64,000 nt of DNA. It comes from Lepeophtheirus salmonis (taxonomy: Eukaryota > Arthropoda > Copepoda > Siphonostomatoida > Caligidae). The notes below the pieces were generated by a model. It was given only the letters and a program-made list of their open reading frames with translations, did not search any database and was not told the origin of the DNA. Positions within the stretch are counted from its first letter, which is position 1; each line of letters starts with the position of its first letter. Position numbers and translations under genes: made by a program. Shown here piece by piece: positions 34,058-45,138 of this stretch. The DNA lies in the NCBI RefSeq assembly GCF_016086655.4, contig NC_052134.2, positions 13,392,001 to 13,456,000 of the forward strand, read 5' to 3'.

Positions 34058-34985
34058 TACCGGTAGTTGCATAAGTACGCGAACTAATTTTTAAACGCTT
34101 ATACCTCGAAGTTCCGTGACCGAAAATAAAAAAATCCAGCACAAGTAACACTGTAATTTTTTGGGTTTTGTTTTTGTTTTTCTTCCCCGCGTCAAACAAA
34201 GTCGTTTACGATGAATGACGAGGCCAAACGTCATATGGTTGCCACTCTCCTCCGCACCGGTAGATCTGTCTACTTGGAGATTATGAACGACAAGGTCCTT
34301 TCATAGGCCCTCAATATCTCTTATGGACCCCTTATCTTCCAGCAGGATGGGGCACCTGCCCATACCTCAGGAATGACACAAAATTTATAAAATTTAATAT
34401 AATTACTGAATATAACCGCCATCAGCTGCTATGATACCCTCCAAGCGCCCGCGGAAGGCCTTGCCCACATTAATGATGTAATGGTCTTCCATGGCTGCCC
34501 ATTGCTCATTGACGCTAGCCTTCAATGAGTCCAAATTTGGGTGGCGGGTAGCACAGGCCTTTTTCTCAATTTGTCACCATACACTGTAGTCAAGGGGATT
34601 TAAATCAGGTGATTGAGGTGGCCAAATGTTTTTGTGAAGGCCTCCTTCACCTCATCCACATTGATTTTCCGTGGTCTGCCGGTCCGAACACCCTCCTATA
34701 GATCTTTTCCCTAATTGACAAGCTTTTGGACCTTGAACACAGTAGTCCTGGATAGTCCAGTGTCCTTGATTATCTCCTTGACAAACTTACCGGCGCAAAG
34801 GAGAGTGGTAACCATATGACGTTTGGGCTCGTCATTCATCGTAAACGACTTTGTTTGATGCGAGTAAGAAAAACAAACAAAAAGTTTTACCGAGTTACTT
34901 GTATTGGAATTTTTTATTTCCAGTCACGGAACTTCGATATATAAGTGTTTAAAAATTAGTCCGCGTATTTATGCAACTACCGGTA
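34058..34985 (-). mobile_element. Palindromic Tc1-like derivative with coding sequence in both arms
   Basis: Both ends read, inward from TA, CCGGTAGTTGCATAA, then CGCG, ACTAATTTTTAAAC and GAAGTTCCGTGAC. The arms stay alike for about 200 bp (34058-34272 and the complement of 34782-34985) and include the start of the transposase, MNDE(A/P)KRHMV. From the right arm the minus-strand frame runs through KDTGLSRTTVFKVQKLVN and GVRTGRPRKINVDEV into a decayed third-aspartate block and the C-terminal tail near 34400. From the left arm the plus-strand frame runs into IFQQDGAPAHTS (34334-34369), the block of the second catalytic aspartate, then breaks. The first aspartate region is absent. The element is an inversion or fusion of two copies. 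Confidence 0.8.
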
Positions 34986-36534
34986 CATCAGAGTATTATA
35001 TACAACGCACCCTGTATACATGCTCGATGCTACATGTAAAACGCCTGGCAAACTGGATTAATATGACCACATTGTTATTTGGTAGATCAAAAATGCCCTT
35101 TTTTCAAACATCAATACATAAAAACATACGGATAAACTTTGGTTTATTTATGTCTTATTCAGCCCAATGTTTCAGCCATTTTTATAAAAAATATTTAAAC
35201 ATAACAAAAGATAAAAAACAAAAGATTAATAGTTAATAGGACATACGACTACTTTAAAACAATAAAAGAGGCGTCCACACTTCCTCGTTGGGATGATTCT
35301 GTGCTTCTTCTGAAATTCCTGGAATCAAATTATTGGTTTTTTAAGAAGCTTTGTAAAATGGAGTTGTCAAGTAGGAATCATATTCCTTCATTAAAATATC
35401 CAATTGATATGAGGTAAAAAGCAAGGTGACATTTCAGCGGCTTCAAAGCTCTCAAACTATATTCTGTCTCATCACCTCGTATATAATTTATCTTTTTTAG
35501 TTTATTCATGACCCATTGGTTTTAACTCCATAGCTTAAGAAACCTTGATTCATGCGATTTGATATATTTTTTGCTTTAAAAATTCATGGATGCTGCACTT
35601 CCAAATATATAAAAATCAATTGATCATTCAACATGAAAATAATACAACTTTTTAGATGTGACCTTTCAGTGTTTTTGTAAATGTATTTATTCATTGAAAA
35701 AATGTTAAATCCAAACGTGTTCACAAAACTGCAAATTTAAAGAGAAACAGGCTCGTGACTCCCCATGACTAAACTATTGTTGTCAAATTTGTCAAAAAGA
35801 CACGTTTTTCATCAAAGAATATAAGTGTGTATCGTTTAAATCTGGATTCATGGATATCATTTTTTTTAAATTTTGTCTTGTTCCATAAGATATCGTTAAA
35901 AAGGCTCAATAAAAATTTACTGCTTTGACAAAAAAAAACAAAAAAAAAAACTATCAATGATTTAACTCTTACAGAAAAATACTAGAAATGACCCTGATTT
36001 TAGATATGTTTATAAAAAAATTATTTTTCTTTATAACATGAGTAAGCACATAAATCAGTTAATTTGATTTTTTTATCAAATTATATAGATTTCTTGCCAA
36101 TAACTCAAAAATGTCGAACTAAAAAAACAATTTTTTTGTTCTTACAAATAGACGATGATTCTAATTTAAAAACTCTGGCCTTATGTTGCAAGGTTAATAA
36201 TGCTTCAAGTTCTTACAAACACATTATACTTAAAGTCAAACACTGCATTAATCTAAGCCATCCTTGAACTTCTAACAACATAAAGAGCAATTGGTTATTC
36301 ATTAACAAAAACCTATTCGCTTAATTCTTTGTCACTGCCTGCATTATAATTAACATTATTCGTTACTATAAGTTAGACATCTCATTATATTAATAATTAT
36401 AGATACATAATGACTAAAATGTATTTGAAATAATAAATCATTACAAAAACTATAGAATACAAGCAGTTTTGAAAGGTCCTTGAATGTAAATACCAACCTA
36501 GGATTAGTGTATAATTAGAAACCGCATTTGAGGA
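34986..36534. other. AT-rich DNA, nothing firm recognised
   Basis: 35001-35062 carries the CTGTATACA-type word shared with 33600 and 33750. The rest has only short frames. Confidence 0.45.
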
Positions 36535-36690
36535 TATTAAAAGAAAATAATCAAAAATTCAACATGGTAAACCTGACAATTGGAACAATGTTGTGGAGAA
36601 GAACAGCTTAGCTGTCATGCTGTTTTATTATATTAGCTAAAATCAGCTGTGACAAGGGGGGGGGAAGGAAATAAAGAAGGAAATAGGTAA
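36535..36690 (-). repeat. R3 right-end fragment, inverted
   Basis: AACATGGTAAACCTGACAAT, GAGAAGAACAGCTTAGCTGTC and the G run with AAGGAAATA match the complement of the R3 right half (63690-63820). Confidence 0.55.
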
Positions 36691-36894
36691 GCATTACTCC
36701 TATGACGATCCTCAAAGTACATTTATGACTCCGCAGGAAATCTTCATCGTGACTCTCTGTCTTTTATGAGGACACACTAATGCTGAATCGTGTCTTGTTT
36801 CCCAACTCCAAGAAAATGGGTGACCTCACAAATACGTCCCATATTCATCACTACGTATAAGTTTGCCTTTTAATTATAAGGAAATAAACATCGC

Positions 36895-37561
36895 TAATCT
36901 GAGCTCTCTATCTTACGTACAAGTCGAAAAAATGACACTTGAACGTGATCGATGAATTTCCATTCGCACTCTCCAGACAGTTGGGCGTCTCCAGGATCAT
37001 CATTTATTCCCGTTAGCAAGTCCAAAACGTTTGGGAGGAAGAAGGGCTCGGGTAAGAAAGGTAAAATATATCCAAAAGAGTTAAAGAAAATCCCCAGCCC
37101 AATCCCCTCAAGTCCATGACGGCCCATGCAAGAGATCTCAGGATTGCACACCAGACTGTCATGTAAGCTATAATAAAGTAGGTGAAAAGAGCTTTTTTTT
37201 GGCTGGAGAGGCCACTTTTGAAACCAGTAATGAAAGAAACCCATCTTCTCCGTTGCAAGACTCTTTTGAGTTCTTTTGAACTCTTTTGGCAGCCCTCATA
37301 CCTTCATTGTCCGTCATCCAAAACCCTCAAAGCCACTGTCAGCTAGCACTGGGACACTATGACAGATGCCTACATCCACAGAGGTTGCCAGGCCTCCGCT
37401 TGGAAGTTATCATTATCGCTAAGAACAGCTATATTAATGATTAAGAGAGCATATATATATTGATAGTATTAATTTTGTTGAAATTATTTTTTATATTCAT
37501 TAATTATATTTTGTTGAAGTTTAAAATTCAAAGTGTTCAGATTCTAATTGACCACTCGGTA
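36895..37561 (+). mobile_element. Tc1-like element family A, copy A3, left end lost
   Basis: Opposite orientation to the other copies. A head starting MTLERDR, stop, ISIRTLQTVGRLQDHH lies at about 36932-37000. NPLKSM-type and EATFETSNE sequences follow in shifted frames, and the C-terminal tail reads WDTMTDAYIH near 37350. The right end is intact (TTGACCACTCGG + TA at 37561). The left terminal repeat, present in A1, is missing. The 116-codon minus-strand frame here is a shadow. Confidence 0.75.
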
Positions 37562-37974
37562 ATGGGTGTAAAGACTAAAATGTTTTTAATTCATTCAAAC
37601 AGTTATGAAATTCCTACTCACGTATAAAATTGTGTTAAATGGTATTGAGACACTTGTATTTTTTTATGTCTAACAAGGCTAGAGATGATATGACGTCCTA
37701 CACATTTCTGCATAAATATATGTACGTGCATAAATATTTATTTTAAGTGTAAGAGAGCATAGAAATATTGTATAGTAATCGTTTAGTGTTTTATTGAAAT
37801 AATATTTTATTCTTAAGTTGAACGAAACAGCTATAAACCAGGGGGATAAAAAGCCCTGTTAGCTTGATTATTCTGTTTTCGGTGTTATCACTCATGAAAT
37901 CCAAAATAGTCGAACGGATCAGTCTAAAATTTGGCAAGTGGATGTATAAAATAACTAAGCATGTTCCTTTGATA
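37562..37974. other. AT-rich DNA, nothing recognised
   Basis: Short frames only. Confidence 0.5.
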
Positions 37975-38270
37975 TTTATTGGGCCTTCGAGTTCATTAAG
38001 AGGGTGTTTTTGACCGAAAGAAAACATTTTTTTCCCTTCTCTCTCCTTCTACCTATCTGTCTCTTCTCCTTTTGTCTAGTTACTTTCTCTATCTATTTTC
38101 ATCCACCTTCATTCTTTGTTTCTATTCCCCTGGAACGTGGGTACCTCTGTTTGTATACATATATATATAATAAACCTATTTATATATAAAGTAACTATAT
38201 AAAGGGTTTGATAATTTTTTGTCTAAGGCCTCAAATGAAGAAACCCAGCAATGCCCTTGGTGTTGAGAAT
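37975..38270 (-). repeat. Dispersed repeat R4, copy 2 (inverted)
   Basis: Complement of the R4 order: CATTCTTTGTTTCTATTCCCC, TACCTCTGTTTGTATACATA, GATAATTTTTTGTCTAAGGCC, CAGCAATGCCC. Confidence 0.65.
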
Positions 38271-38850
38271 GCCATGAATGTAAGTTTCATATCTACATAT
38301 GCAGTTTCCATGAGTATGTCTTTTAAAGATCAGTCGGTAATTAGCCAATTTTTCCAAACTCTCAACTTAAAAAAATGGAATCATAATTCTAACAATCAGT
38401 GTTCAGAACACAGTTTAGGAGTAAAGAAGCAGAAAAATAAACAGTTAGCAACAAAATACACCGTATATTTTTGTGCAAGTGAAGTAACTCTGGGTGTAAA
38501 GGGAAGAATAAAAGGAATACTTGAGTAGGAAAAATGGTAAATCAACGTCGTCTCACGTATTCATAGAGGAATAAATATTTAGAGGTGACAAGGTATTCAA
38601 AAAGGCCATTATCTTCAGCTGTAAATTTTGATATGATATATATTGGATATCTTATTCTAACTCGGGGATTTAAAAGTGTTTTTTTTTTTTCAAAATAGAG
38701 ATGCAACATTTTGAAAAGATGACTTTAGCCCATGAGTAAAAAAACAACTTTTATTAATGTTTTTGAGCGAATTCAACATAGATATTTTTATTATGTAGGT
38801 AGATACGAACGATATGGAAGAGATAATATGTAATATCATCATCTATGAAA
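38271..38850. other. No gene recognised
   Basis: A 106-codon plus-strand frame (38208-38528) begins inside R4 and has no recognisable domain. Confidence 0.4.
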
Positions 38851-38960
38851 TAGTGTTGGGTTTCTCTCTGAAAAGCCTAAGCTGATCTGAGGCCGTCAGG
38901 ATTTTTAGTGGATCGAATACAGCTTAATGAAACCGGCGAGTAACATCATTGCAAAATTAC
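38851..38960 (+). repeat. Solo TAGTGTTG-type hAT-MITE end
   Basis: TAGTGTTGGGTTTC is followed by GATCTGAGGCCGTCAGGATT and ACCGGCGAGTAAC. No opposite end was found. Confidence 0.45.
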
Positions 38961-39419
38961 AAGAAACTTACAATAAGTTTGCATTTTTCATACCATTTTT
39001 ACTCAGATAAACATGTATATAAGTGTGTTACACATAACTGATCAAAGTAGTTGTAAATCATCTGGTCACAGTTCTGTGGAACTTTAAAACACTGTACAAA
39101 TAAATGAATTCCACAGCAGTTTGTTTTCAATTTTTTGTTTCATACAAAGCACACGAATGAAGAAGGTGCAAGGCTAAAGGAAATATTAATAATGCAATTG
39201 CCACCAACAGATGATAAACAGACTCAAAGGATACCATCTACTGGGTTTAGTTAAGCCACATTGTTGCTTTCATGCCGTCTACTAATACTAAAACACTGCA
39301 TCCCTAGCGGATAATATAGGAATAACCGTTTTAAAATAAAATTACAGCCAATCCATTCGTTCATCTAGGCTGGCCGGATCTGGCCCTCAGGTGGAATGTT
39401 ATATACCTGAGGTCTTTAT
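38961..39419. other. No gene recognised
   Basis: Nothing shared or coding seen. Confidence 0.45.
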
Positions 39420-39605
39420 CACTCCCAATGTAAAAATTGGTCCACGATTGAAAACGATTAAAATTGCGTTCTACTATCTGAGATTCCAATATGGGAGAAA
39501 TTATCGGTCCTAATGTGTTTAAAAAAAAAAAAAAAGTTCGGACGAAACTGAAAAAAAGGAGAAGTTTGTCCTTGGACCGAGTCTCAAAATGAATTAAAAC
39601 TGTAT
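39420..39605. repeat. ACCG/GGTCC-rich decayed MITE fragment
   Basis: Contains TTGGTCCACGATTG, TTATCGGTCCTAAT, a 15-A run, GTTCGGACGAAACTG and TTGGACCGAGTCTC. The word content is like the ends of 19427-19921, but no collinear alignment is apparent. Confidence 0.35.
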
Positions 39606-39978
39606 TCGATCCTCAATGCATTATTTTAAATGTCTAGTTAAAGTATTGTCGAACATACATACTGAAATGACTAATTAGGCCAGCTTTGAATAACTGTGTC
39701 AAATATCAAGCACTTACATACATGTCTAAGTAGATTATACATTTAGCAAATAATGTTTCTATGTACATAGAGTCTCTTCCGCTTTTGAAGTGTTTAAATA
39801 ACGATTAAGCGTTTATTTTTTGCATATAATTCCATGACGAAAAAGGACTGGGATTAGGTCATTGTCAGTCCACCGTTTTTATTTTAGATGTTGTAATATC
39901 TAACTGTTGAATATTTATTCATTCTCCAAATTTATGTCCATTTGCTCCTAACAAGGAATTGGTTGTATTTGATATATA
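39606..39978. other. No gene recognised
   Basis: AT-rich; nothing shared or coding seen. Confidence 0.45.
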
Positions 39979-40244
39979 CAGTGCACAAACATCAGGGTAA
40001 TCCAGAGAAACGTTATTTGCAAGTTTATTTTTGAAATTACGACTTTTAAACTTCGTATATATACTTTTAAATTTAATTTTCGGTAACATATAAAAATTTC
40101 ATTCAATATGACCCCCTCCAACAATGACATTTTTTGTGAGATTGGCGGCAAGTACAACTTCATGACTAATTCGATTCCATGCCTTAATCTGCTTTCGAAA
40201 TTCTTATGAGGCTTAGTGCATGCCTTAATATAAATAATATGCAC
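39979..40244 (-). pseudogene. Tc1-type transposase tail with adjacent element end
   Basis: On the minus strand two overlapping frames give AWNRISHEVVLAANL and then GGGHIE-stop, with a shift, consistent with the last 50 residues of a Tc1 transposase. After the stop the sequence runs 130 bp to a TA at 39977-39978 followed by CAGTGCACAAACATCAGGGT, which looks like a Tc1-type inverted-repeat terminus. The rest of the transposase and the other end are missing. Confidence 0.5.
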
Positions 40245-40504
40245 CAGTAATAGTTTTACTCTTTTCCAGATAGTCGATGAGGATTATTCCTTGCAAATCA
40301 AAAAGACAGCCCTTATCTGTCCAGCCGATTTCTCAATTCAAACGAATGCCAACCAGAAAGAAAGGGCTGAATATGGCTGAAAGTAGTGCCATCTCTTGGA
40401 CTTTTCACGGACTATTCAAACGACCCTTTTACATATGAGTGTACTCATGACAAACAGAGAGTAAGCCTATGTAAGTCTGGATGAGTTATCTTCGATACTA
40501 TTAA
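40245..40504. other. Probable repeat, not classified
   Basis: GCTGAAAGTAGTGCCATCTC and TTTTCACGGACTATTCAAAC read like part of a dispersed element, but no second copy is in the window. Confidence 0.3.
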
Positions 40505-40565
40505 GCAAACTTTGTCTGTTTGTCGAGCGTAATAACTCTGAGCAATGCTGGGTATTACTGCTAGT
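40505..40565 (+). mobile_element. Helitron-like 3' end
   Basis: GTCTGTTTGTCGAGCG, AATAACTC, GAGCAATGCTGGGTATTACTG and CTAG (40561-40564) followed by T. A short hairpin-capable segment about 10 bp before CTAG, and insertion next to T, are typical of Helitron termini. Related worn ends occur at 33225-33285 and 29918-29960. No Rep or helicase sequence is in the window. Confidence 0.5.
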
Positions 40566-40799
40566 TAATTAATAAGAAGAAACACCTCAATGACGTCACG
40601 ACGCGATTGATAAATTTCCCTTTTTTTAAGAACTATAAAGTGGGACCGAACAAGACCTTAATTGGACTGCAGCCTAAATAAGGACCTACAAAGCACTTTA
40701 TGCACATATAAATAAATTAAACCTTGGTCTACAATGTATCTAGTGACAAAACCAGTACGTGTCACAACAAGGTCCGGGACCTTTAATCCATAACTAGAT

Positions 40800-40930
40800 T
40801 AGGTTACATGGCGTTGCCCGGGAAATTCAGAAACTAAAATTAATTAAGGATTCATCTTCTTAATATAAAACAAAAAATAATAACTTTAAAATTTTAAAAA
40901 CCATTATCATATTGGTTTTACGAGAATACA
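40800..40930 (+). repeat. Copy of a repeat also at 33814-33930
   Basis: GGCGTTGCCCGGGAAATTCAG, AAATTAATTAAGGATTCATC and AATATAAAACAAAAAATAA align with 33818-33895 in the same orientation. Confidence 0.65.
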
Positions 40931-41109
40931 TATACAATTTATTTATTTAAAAATTGGTTGTCTGGTTTTGTTAACATATTTTTAATAGCGGTTCGAGCCA
41001 ATTGTTCAAGCATCTTCATAATTTGTAGGTACCAAGGAATACTTCTAATATTCCATAATACACCCAAGTCCACGAGTAATTCAGGTAAACTGCGTGCTCA
41101 ATGCAAGTT

Positions 41110-41400
41110 AAATTTCTACCCCGCCCTTCCTGAGCATTAAGGAACCTTCCTTATATCCCAAAATATACCCCAGCTCTCAAGTTTTGCAGGTTAAGAACTG
41201 GGCCTCAAGGCAGTTTAAACTGCACTGTCGCCACATTTCTAAGCACTAAGAACCCCTTCTGATATGCTAGAGTACACCCCCGTCCATGGGTTGTGTATAT
41301 GAGCTACTGGTCCCTGAGCATCAAAGCCCCCTTCTAATATCGAAAATGCACTGCAGCCCTCAGGTTGTACAGATGAAGTGCTTAAATGCTATTTAAAGGC
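41110..41400 (+). repeat. Degenerate tandem array, about 85-90 bp unit
   Basis: Three units share the order GAGCATTAAGGAACC-like, a TATCCxAAAATACACCCC-like block, and a CCCTCAGGTTGTGCAG-like block followed by GAACTACTGGTCCC. Examples start near 41133, 41241 and 41315. A single monomer is at 8690-8825. Confidence 0.6.
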
Positions 41401-42177
41401 CGCTATGGCCTTGAAGACAAAAAAAAAAAAAAAACCGTTTATAGAGCCATAAGAAGCAACATAAAAGCTTTCAGTAAAATCTATTCATTGGTTTGACCGT
41501 GATTGAAGGACAAATATCACACACACAAACATACATTCACATTAAATACATAGATATAAATCATATTATCAACAATAACACAATGAATGTTTATCATTCT
41601 ACACATTTAAAAGTGTAATGATTTATTCTTTAAAAAATATTATCAGCCTAATTATTTTCTTACTCATGTGATTTGATTTTTTAAACCGATTCCAAGTGTC
41701 TCTCGCTAAATGAATACTTGTAACATTTGAAGGACTGATTTCAAATGCAAATTTTAAAATACTACTTTAAAAGTTTAAGTTTAAACGTGCATATGTCAAA
41801 CTATCAGAAAAAACTGTTACCGGTCTCCCTTAAAAAAAATGAGAAAAAATCCATCTTTTTGAAGGGTTACTATTTTGAGGATGAGATATATATCGATGTA
41901 ATAATGAAAACTCAATATAAAAATGACTATAAGATTTTGTTTTCCAATACGATCAAATATTGAGTATTAAGTATTTGAGGATTTTTGTGATTGATGGATG
42001 GGATTAACTAAATAATATAATTAAATATGTAATAAACTCCCCATATTGCATGCACATTAATATCTCAGATTACAAGCAGAGTACATGTTCGGGAAGACAT
42101 GCTCCAAAATGGAATGGAGATTGGACTAGCTAAGACGGGGGTGTCGACTTTTAGGGAGGTCATATAAGGGGGGGTTT
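41401..42177. other. AT-rich DNA, nothing firm recognised
   Basis: Starts with a 16-A run. A 72-codon plus-strand frame (41745-41963) is unrecognised. Confidence 0.45.
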
Positions 42178-42786
42178 ATGCTATACCCAAAATTTTCAGT
42201 TACTAATCAAAAAGTGAATGGTGTTAAAAAAAAAATATATATACGAAAAAATTCGTTTTCTAAATTTATTCAAAATCAAAAAAGTTATGGGCTAACAAAA
42301 GAAATTGGTGAAAATTGCAATTTTGTTTATTGGAGGTTTAAAAAAAAATGGCCTTCCAATGGACTATGGGATTAGTAAATGGAATAAAATTTGTAGAAAT
42401 TTGTCTCGAGATTCGTTTTTATATAAATTTGCCTAATAAAAATTTCATGTTTAACGGAAGTATCTGTCGTTCTCTGAATAATTTTTCAATCTGTTTCATT
42501 TTTTCTCTCTTTCAATTTCCTTTTTTTCAACAAAAGTCAATTTTTAGTTTTTTAAGAAAAAATGACACAAGACAATGCTTTTTGTGCAAAAAAATGCCGA
42601 TGCAACATCATTTGTGAAGTATTTTCAATTTTCCGAATATTTTATTACATAATTTTTGTAATATTTGCAAAAATGAACCTGTTATCGAGTGTTATTTTTT
42701 CGACACTATTATTCTTCATAACTTTTTGTTTAATGCTAGAACAAAAAAATATTGGTAGGTTTATATTTCTTATACAATTCCAATAA
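42178..42786 (+). other. Three overlapping unidentified short frames
   Basis: Plus-strand frames at 42178-42375, 42348-42617 and 42562-42786 overlap one another in different phases, rich in Phe, Ile, Asn and Lys as expected from T/A-rich DNA. Cysteines cluster at the end of the second and start of the third (CFLCKKMPMQ; CAKKCRCNIIC), but those are the same DNA in two phases. I see no domain, and chance frames are the likely explanation. Confidence 0.15.
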
Positions 42787-44060
42787 AGGTTATTAATTAA
42801 TTTTTTACAAGATTAGTGCAACAAAGTTTTTTTAGCAATTTTCTTGGCAAATTTCATTTTGAGATGCATATATGTTGGTATGTTATTTGAAGTTTATAAC
42901 AAATAATTTTTTTTTATATTCATAATAATAATACTAAGGATACAAGAGGCAGTAATAAGAGTTCTTTTTTGGGGTGGTGGGGAAGGGTGGGGAGGGAAAT
43001 GCGATTATGAGACTTTGTAGATTACCTTACTTAACTGAATGGATAATTGCTTAATTATATAAAGTAACTATTCTTAAAATTGTATACGTTCAATTGTCTT
43101 TTATTACATGTACAAGTGAAGTCTCAGGGATGTAATCAAAAGGGTCTGTTCGGCCCTGGCTCCAATAATTTTTTCAGCAGTATCAATTATCGCCTATTAA
43201 TGGTGAGTAGGGTGGAGATAATTTTTTTAAATCCTCGTAATATGAAGTCCTTAATGTTTCAAAATGTTCTTTTTAGTTTATAGATATCATTTGCTAATTA
43301 TGAAAAATATTAAAAGGCGGCAAAATATTTGAAATTTTTTACTGTTTTAGAAAAAAATGTGTCTTTGTTTTTGATATAATCTATATTGTAAACATTACGG
43401 GTTATTGTTATTTTAACAAAGTTTTTATGAGCAATATTCTACAAATTTTTATGAGAATTCTGTTTCCAAAGTCGGGGAACAATTCATATGAATTGTAGCA
43501 TTCATTTTGACATCTTATAGTTTTAATTGTTATAAAATTTGGTAGTTTATGCTTCTGCCAAAATGGCAGACATCAACTATGCTGTCGTTGCATGAAAAGG
43601 CTCTATAGATGTTAATGGAACCAGAACAATTTCATGACATCAAATTGTAAACTTCAAACAAATTAATTTGGAGTGGGTTTTGTAATTACTTAATGTAGTA
43701 CATACACCCCTCAGATATTGTTTTGAGAATTCAATAGATGTACTTGACATAATTCCTATCACAAGTACAGTTAAAACAAGATAATGGATATTAAATCATT
43801 ATATTAATATAACACATTGAGTCACCATTACTGAACTTGTGACGGAAACCAGAGGTCTAATAGGGAACAGAATAGAACAACCCACAGGGAAGTAAGAATA
43901 TAAAATAACTCAAGTGATTTATAATGAATAATTGTTTTATTTAAATGTACTCAAATTCGCCTACTTAAAAAAAGAGTTATTTATATGACAACAGTAAATG
44001 GAAGAACTAACGGTGATAGTATTGTTCAATACTACAGACTTCTCAAGAAATGTATTTAAA
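42787..44060. other. No gene recognised
   Basis: A GC-richer piece at 43110-43215 (GGGATGTAATCAAAAGGGTC) may be an old repeat without a second copy here. Confidence 0.4.
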
Positions 44061-44692
44061 TAACGAGTGGTCCATTAATATCTGAACATTTTGAATTTTA
44101 AAATTCAACAAGATATAATTTATGTATTAACAATAAAATGAATACTATAAATAAATGTGTGTCTGAGTTCGCTTAATCATTAATATAGCATCCCTTAGTG
44201 GAAATGATAGCTTCCAGTGGGAAGCGGAAGGACTAGCACCCGCTGCAGATGTACTCCTATGTTATTGTGTCTCAGGGCGGGTTTGCAGTGGCTTTGAGGT
44301 CCTCGGTGTTTTGATGACGGACAAAAAAGTTCAAATAAAGTTTAAAAAAAAACTCAAAATACTCATTCAAAGGAGGCCTGGTCTGTTTTCTGTAACTACT
44401 CAAGATCCAGTTTGGCCTTTTTAACAGATCCCTTCTTCTTCTCAAACGTTTCGGACTTGCTCATGGTGTAGAACGTGGTCTTGGAGACGTGCACCAGGTT
44501 GGAGGGGGCAAATGAAAATTTGCTCATCAAGTTCGAGTGTCATTTTCTCTACTTGTACGTAAGATAGAGAGCTTTGTTTTGTTTTGTAACTATTTTTTTA
44601 TGCTTTAATATTTGGAAATATGAATTAATTTCAATAAATCAGCCTTCATTAATCAGATGTTGAGTGTTTAGATTTCAATTAACCACCCGGTA
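44061..44692 (-). mobile_element. Tc1-like element family A, copy A4
   Basis: TA + ACGAGTGGTCCATTAATATC on the left and TTTCAATTAACCACCCGG + TA on the right. The tail region is recognisable on the minus strand (44150-44330) and the head near 44550-44430. The middle is deleted, making this the shortest copy (632 bp). Confidence 0.8.
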
Positions 44693-44739
44693 AAGACAAA
44701 TTGGTGTAAAATAAAAAAAACCAAAACCGGATATTAATT

Positions 44740-44935
44740 TTTCTCAAATCTGGGCCCGTTCGGACCTTTAGACCCAAATATTCGAGTATACATTGGGGCC
44801 CGAACTTTCAGATTAAGATCCGAAACCATAATTAGACGAATTATTGTCTCGAATCTTATGAAAATTGAACCCAAGATTCTGACCATAATCGAATAGGATC
44901 CGGGTCACGGTTACATTTTTACTGATTACTGATTT
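44740..44935. repeat. GGxCC/CGGxxC-rich decayed repeat
   Basis: CTGGGCCCGTTCGGACC, TTGGGGCCCGAACTTTCAG, AAGATCCGAAACC and AGGATCCGGGTCACGG are dense in these words on both strands. It resembles the ends of the TAGTGTTG elements in style, not in alignable sequence. Confidence 0.35.
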
Positions 44936-44991
44936 TGAAGCAGTGTTTAACACAATGTTATTACAATTATAACCTAATTATTAGCTAAGTT

Positions 44992-45123
44992 TTGGATTTT
45001 TGACTATTATTGTCACGTGTGTTTGTGTTCTTTTTTAATTCATTTTTAGTAGTGTAAAGCTTAGGTAGTAATTTTATTCCTAATAAGTACTCCTAAGTAC
45101 TAATAAAGTAATCATTCCTTACA
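44992..45123 (+). repeat. 5' LTR
   Basis: Shares CTATTATTGTCACGT, TAGTGTAAAGCTTAGGTAGT and TAATAAAGTAATxxTTCxTTACA with the 3' LTR. AATAAA near the end could be the polyadenylation signal. Confidence 0.8.
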
Positions 45124-45138
45124 ATTTACACTAGTAAC

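Noticed and set aside
42178..42786. Chain of overlapping plus-strand frames as a multi-exon gene
   Set aside because: The frames share DNA in different phases, use T/A-rich codons throughout and have no splice signals or domains.
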